Shown here one piece after another: positions 6,869 through 7,558 of a stretch of 7,558 bases of DNA. This DNA is from Deltaproteobacteria bacterium GWA2_55_10. GTDB taxonomy: Bacteria > Desulfobacterota > GWC2-55-46. The notes beneath the pieces are model-generated. The model saw nothing but the letters and a program-made list of their open reading frames with translations, was not told the origin of the DNA and did no database searches. The stretch spans positions 1 through 7,558 of the forward strand of contig MGPL01000076.1 of the NCBI GenBank assembly GCA_001797415.1, given 5' to 3'. The position numbers and the translations under genes were made by a program. The first letter of the stretch is position 1. Each line of letters starts with the position of its first letter.

Positions 6869-7372
6869 TCAGTCTATATGCCAATAGCCGAGCCCTATTC
6901 CTATGCCTATCCTCGGCTCAGGCTCATAGCCACGCCTCTCCCACAGGTAATGCTCCCTGGTCTTTATGACAGGGTAATTGTAGCTCCCTTTTCCAAATTT
7001 TCTCCTCTCGGTCCCGGTAATCTCCCCTGCTATCGTAATGCCTTTCCCGGGCGCGTATATGGCCGGGTCCCTGAATCCTTCCAGCTCCGCCAGGAACCTT
7101 CCGGCAGACTCATCCGGCTCCACAGGCTTTAGCTGGGAATTGAGCCCCTCCTGGAGCACCTCTATGACCGTCGTTCCCTCCCGGTTCTCGGTGTCCATTA
7201 TTGTCCCTCCGAAGGCGACCGACCTGCCCGTGAACGCGCCGGGGTCCTTCACTACATCCTGGAACCGGATGTCGCGGTCGACCGTCTTGAGCGTATCCTT
7301 TGAGATGACCGGGGCGCAGCCAGCTGTCAAGGCTAAAAACATGACGGCAACGGCTATTATCGTTTTATGCAT
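6869..7372 (-). CDS. Slp-family outer-membrane lipoprotein
   Basis: The 167-residue product matches the Slp/YeaY lipoprotein family, known in E. coli as starvation- or stress-induced outer-membrane lipoproteins of unclear function. A signal peptide (1-18) ends at LTAGC, with Cys19 as the lipidation site and Ala20 at +2, which is compatible with outer-membrane sorting. The family pattern is visible in the segments FQDVVKDPGAFTGRSVAFGG and GKGITIAGEITGTERRKFG. The C-terminus is rich in Gly and Ile (IGIGIGLGYW) and may extend the beta fold. A longer reading from 7456 is open, but the start at 7372 is preferred: AAAGGA (plus-strand 7380-7385) lies 7 nt before it, and only this start puts the signal peptide at the N-terminus. 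The gene converges on the HD-GYP gene with 25 nt between stop codons and diverges from the LigD-like gene. Confidence 0.88.
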   Translation of the reverse strand: MHKTIIAVAVMFLALTAGCAPVISKDTLKTVDRDIRFQDVVKDPGAFTGRSVAFGGTIMDTENREGTTVIEVLQEGLNSQLKPVEPDESAGRFLAELEGFRDPAIYAPGKGITIAGEITGTERRKFGKGSYNYPVIKTREHYLWERRGYEPEPRIGIGIGLGYWHID

Positions 7373-7393
7373 TCTTTTTTCCTTTGCATGGCT

Positions 7394-7422
7394 TTGTGGA
7401 ATCAGCCATAAAGAGGTATAAT
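7394..7422 (+). promoter_or_regulatory. Promoter for the LigD-like gene
   Basis: A perfect TATAAT (7417-7422) is preceded at 17 nt by TTGTGG (7394-7399), a weak -35 with 3 of 6 matches. Transcription would begin near 7429, leaving a leader of about 39 nt before the TTG start at 7468. It overlaps the opposing slp promoter. Confidence 0.55.
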
Positions 7423-7425
7423 CTG

Positions 7426-7453
7426 AAAATAGCATGGTAATGGAAACTGTCAA
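7426..7453 (-). promoter_or_regulatory. Promoter for the Slp-family gene
   Basis: Read on the minus strand, a perfect TTGACA (7453-7448) is followed after 16 nt by TATTTT (7431-7426, 4 of 6) with an upstream TG that makes it an extended -10 (TGCTATTTT). Transcription would start near 7419, inside the opposing promoter, with a leader of about 47 nt. Confidence 0.6.
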
Positions 7454-7467
7454 CAAGGGGGCTTGAC

Positions 7468-7558
7468 TTGAAAAAGGTGCTTAAATTCGTGGTGCACAGG
7501 CACGAAGCGAAACACCTCCATTTCGATCTCAGGCTGGAGCACAAGGGGGTCTTGAAGA
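7468..7558 (+). CDS. DNA 3'-phosphoesterase domain protein (LigD-PE type), 5' part only
   Basis: Only the first 30 residues fall in the window. They contain the family signature FVVHRHEAKHLHFDLRLEH, with His12, His18, Asp20 and Arg22 in the spacing H-x5-H-x-D-x-R of the catalytic core of LigD phosphoesterase domains. These enzymes are Mn-dependent and trim 3'-phosphates or terminal ribonucleotides at DNA ends during end-joining repair. The only plausible start is TTG at 7468: AAGGGGG (7455-7461) lies 6 nt before it, and a TAA in the same frame at 7438-7440 limits further extension. The reading frame runs off the end of the window, so it is not known whether this is a stand-alone phosphoesterase or is fused to ligase or polymerase domains. 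The N-terminus lacks the roughly 30 residues that precede this motif in Pseudomonas LigD, which suggests the short stand-alone form. Confidence 0.8.
   Translation, partial: MKKVLKFVVHRHEAKHLHFDLRLEHKGVLK

Noticed and set aside
7373..7456. Longer N-terminus for the Slp-family gene starting at 7456
   Set aside because: It would bury the lipoprotein signal peptide 28 residues inside the protein. It would also begin upstream of the predicted transcription start, and a good ribosome binding site precedes the ATG at 7372.

Overview
This 7.6-kb window looks like ordinary chromosomal sequence from a Gram-negative bacterium. Two lipoprotein signal peptides, one of them on a Slp-type outer-membrane lipoprotein, point to a double-membrane cell. 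GC content is high, yet ATA (Ile) and AGG (Arg) codons are used freely. With a B12-dependent ribonucleotide reductase and multi-sensor PAS/GAF/HD-GYP signalling, this fits Desulfobacterota (former Deltaproteobacteria) or Nitrospirota best. That placement is an inference from codon style and gene content, not a database match.

Layout. Positions 36-70 hold a strong intrinsic terminator for an unseen upstream gene. A sigma70-like promoter (80-108) then drives a TlpA/ResA-type thioredoxin lipoprotein (134-715). Next come an adenosylcobalamin-dependent (class II) ribonucleotide reductase, nrdJ (790-2517), and ribulose-phosphate 3-epimerase, rpe (2590-3252). These three lie on the + strand with 72-74 nt gaps, so they could be co-transcribed, although rpe may have its own weak promoter. 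A modest terminator-like hairpin follows rpe.

A second transcription unit (3406-6843) has its own promoter candidates. It encodes a two-helix membrane protein with one PAS domain and no output domain, followed 12 nt later by a soluble PAS-GAF-GAF-GAF-HD-GYP protein, a predicted cyclic-di-GMP phosphodiesterase. The two genes share one reading frame and are separated by a single TAA, so together they read like a split membrane-bound receptor. This is the most interesting feature of the window.

A Slp-family lipoprotein gene (6869-7372, - strand) converges on the HD-GYP gene with only 25 nt between stop codons. On its other side, a 95-nt intergenic region carries two face-to-face overlapping promoters. 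One serves slp, the other serves a + strand gene that begins with a TTG codon at 7468 and is cut by the window edge. Its first 30 residues are the start of a LigD-type DNA 3'-phosphoesterase domain.

I found no mobile element, CRISPR array, RNA gene, prophage or defence island, and no stretch longer than 300 nt without a gene. All the genes belong to recognisable families. The items worth a second look are architectural (the split receptor), regulatory (overlapping promoters, a hairpin over the rpe start, a palindrome over a -35 box) or concern protein termini (the CxxC tail on the thioredoxin, the compact nrdJ tail, the short LigD-PE N-terminus).
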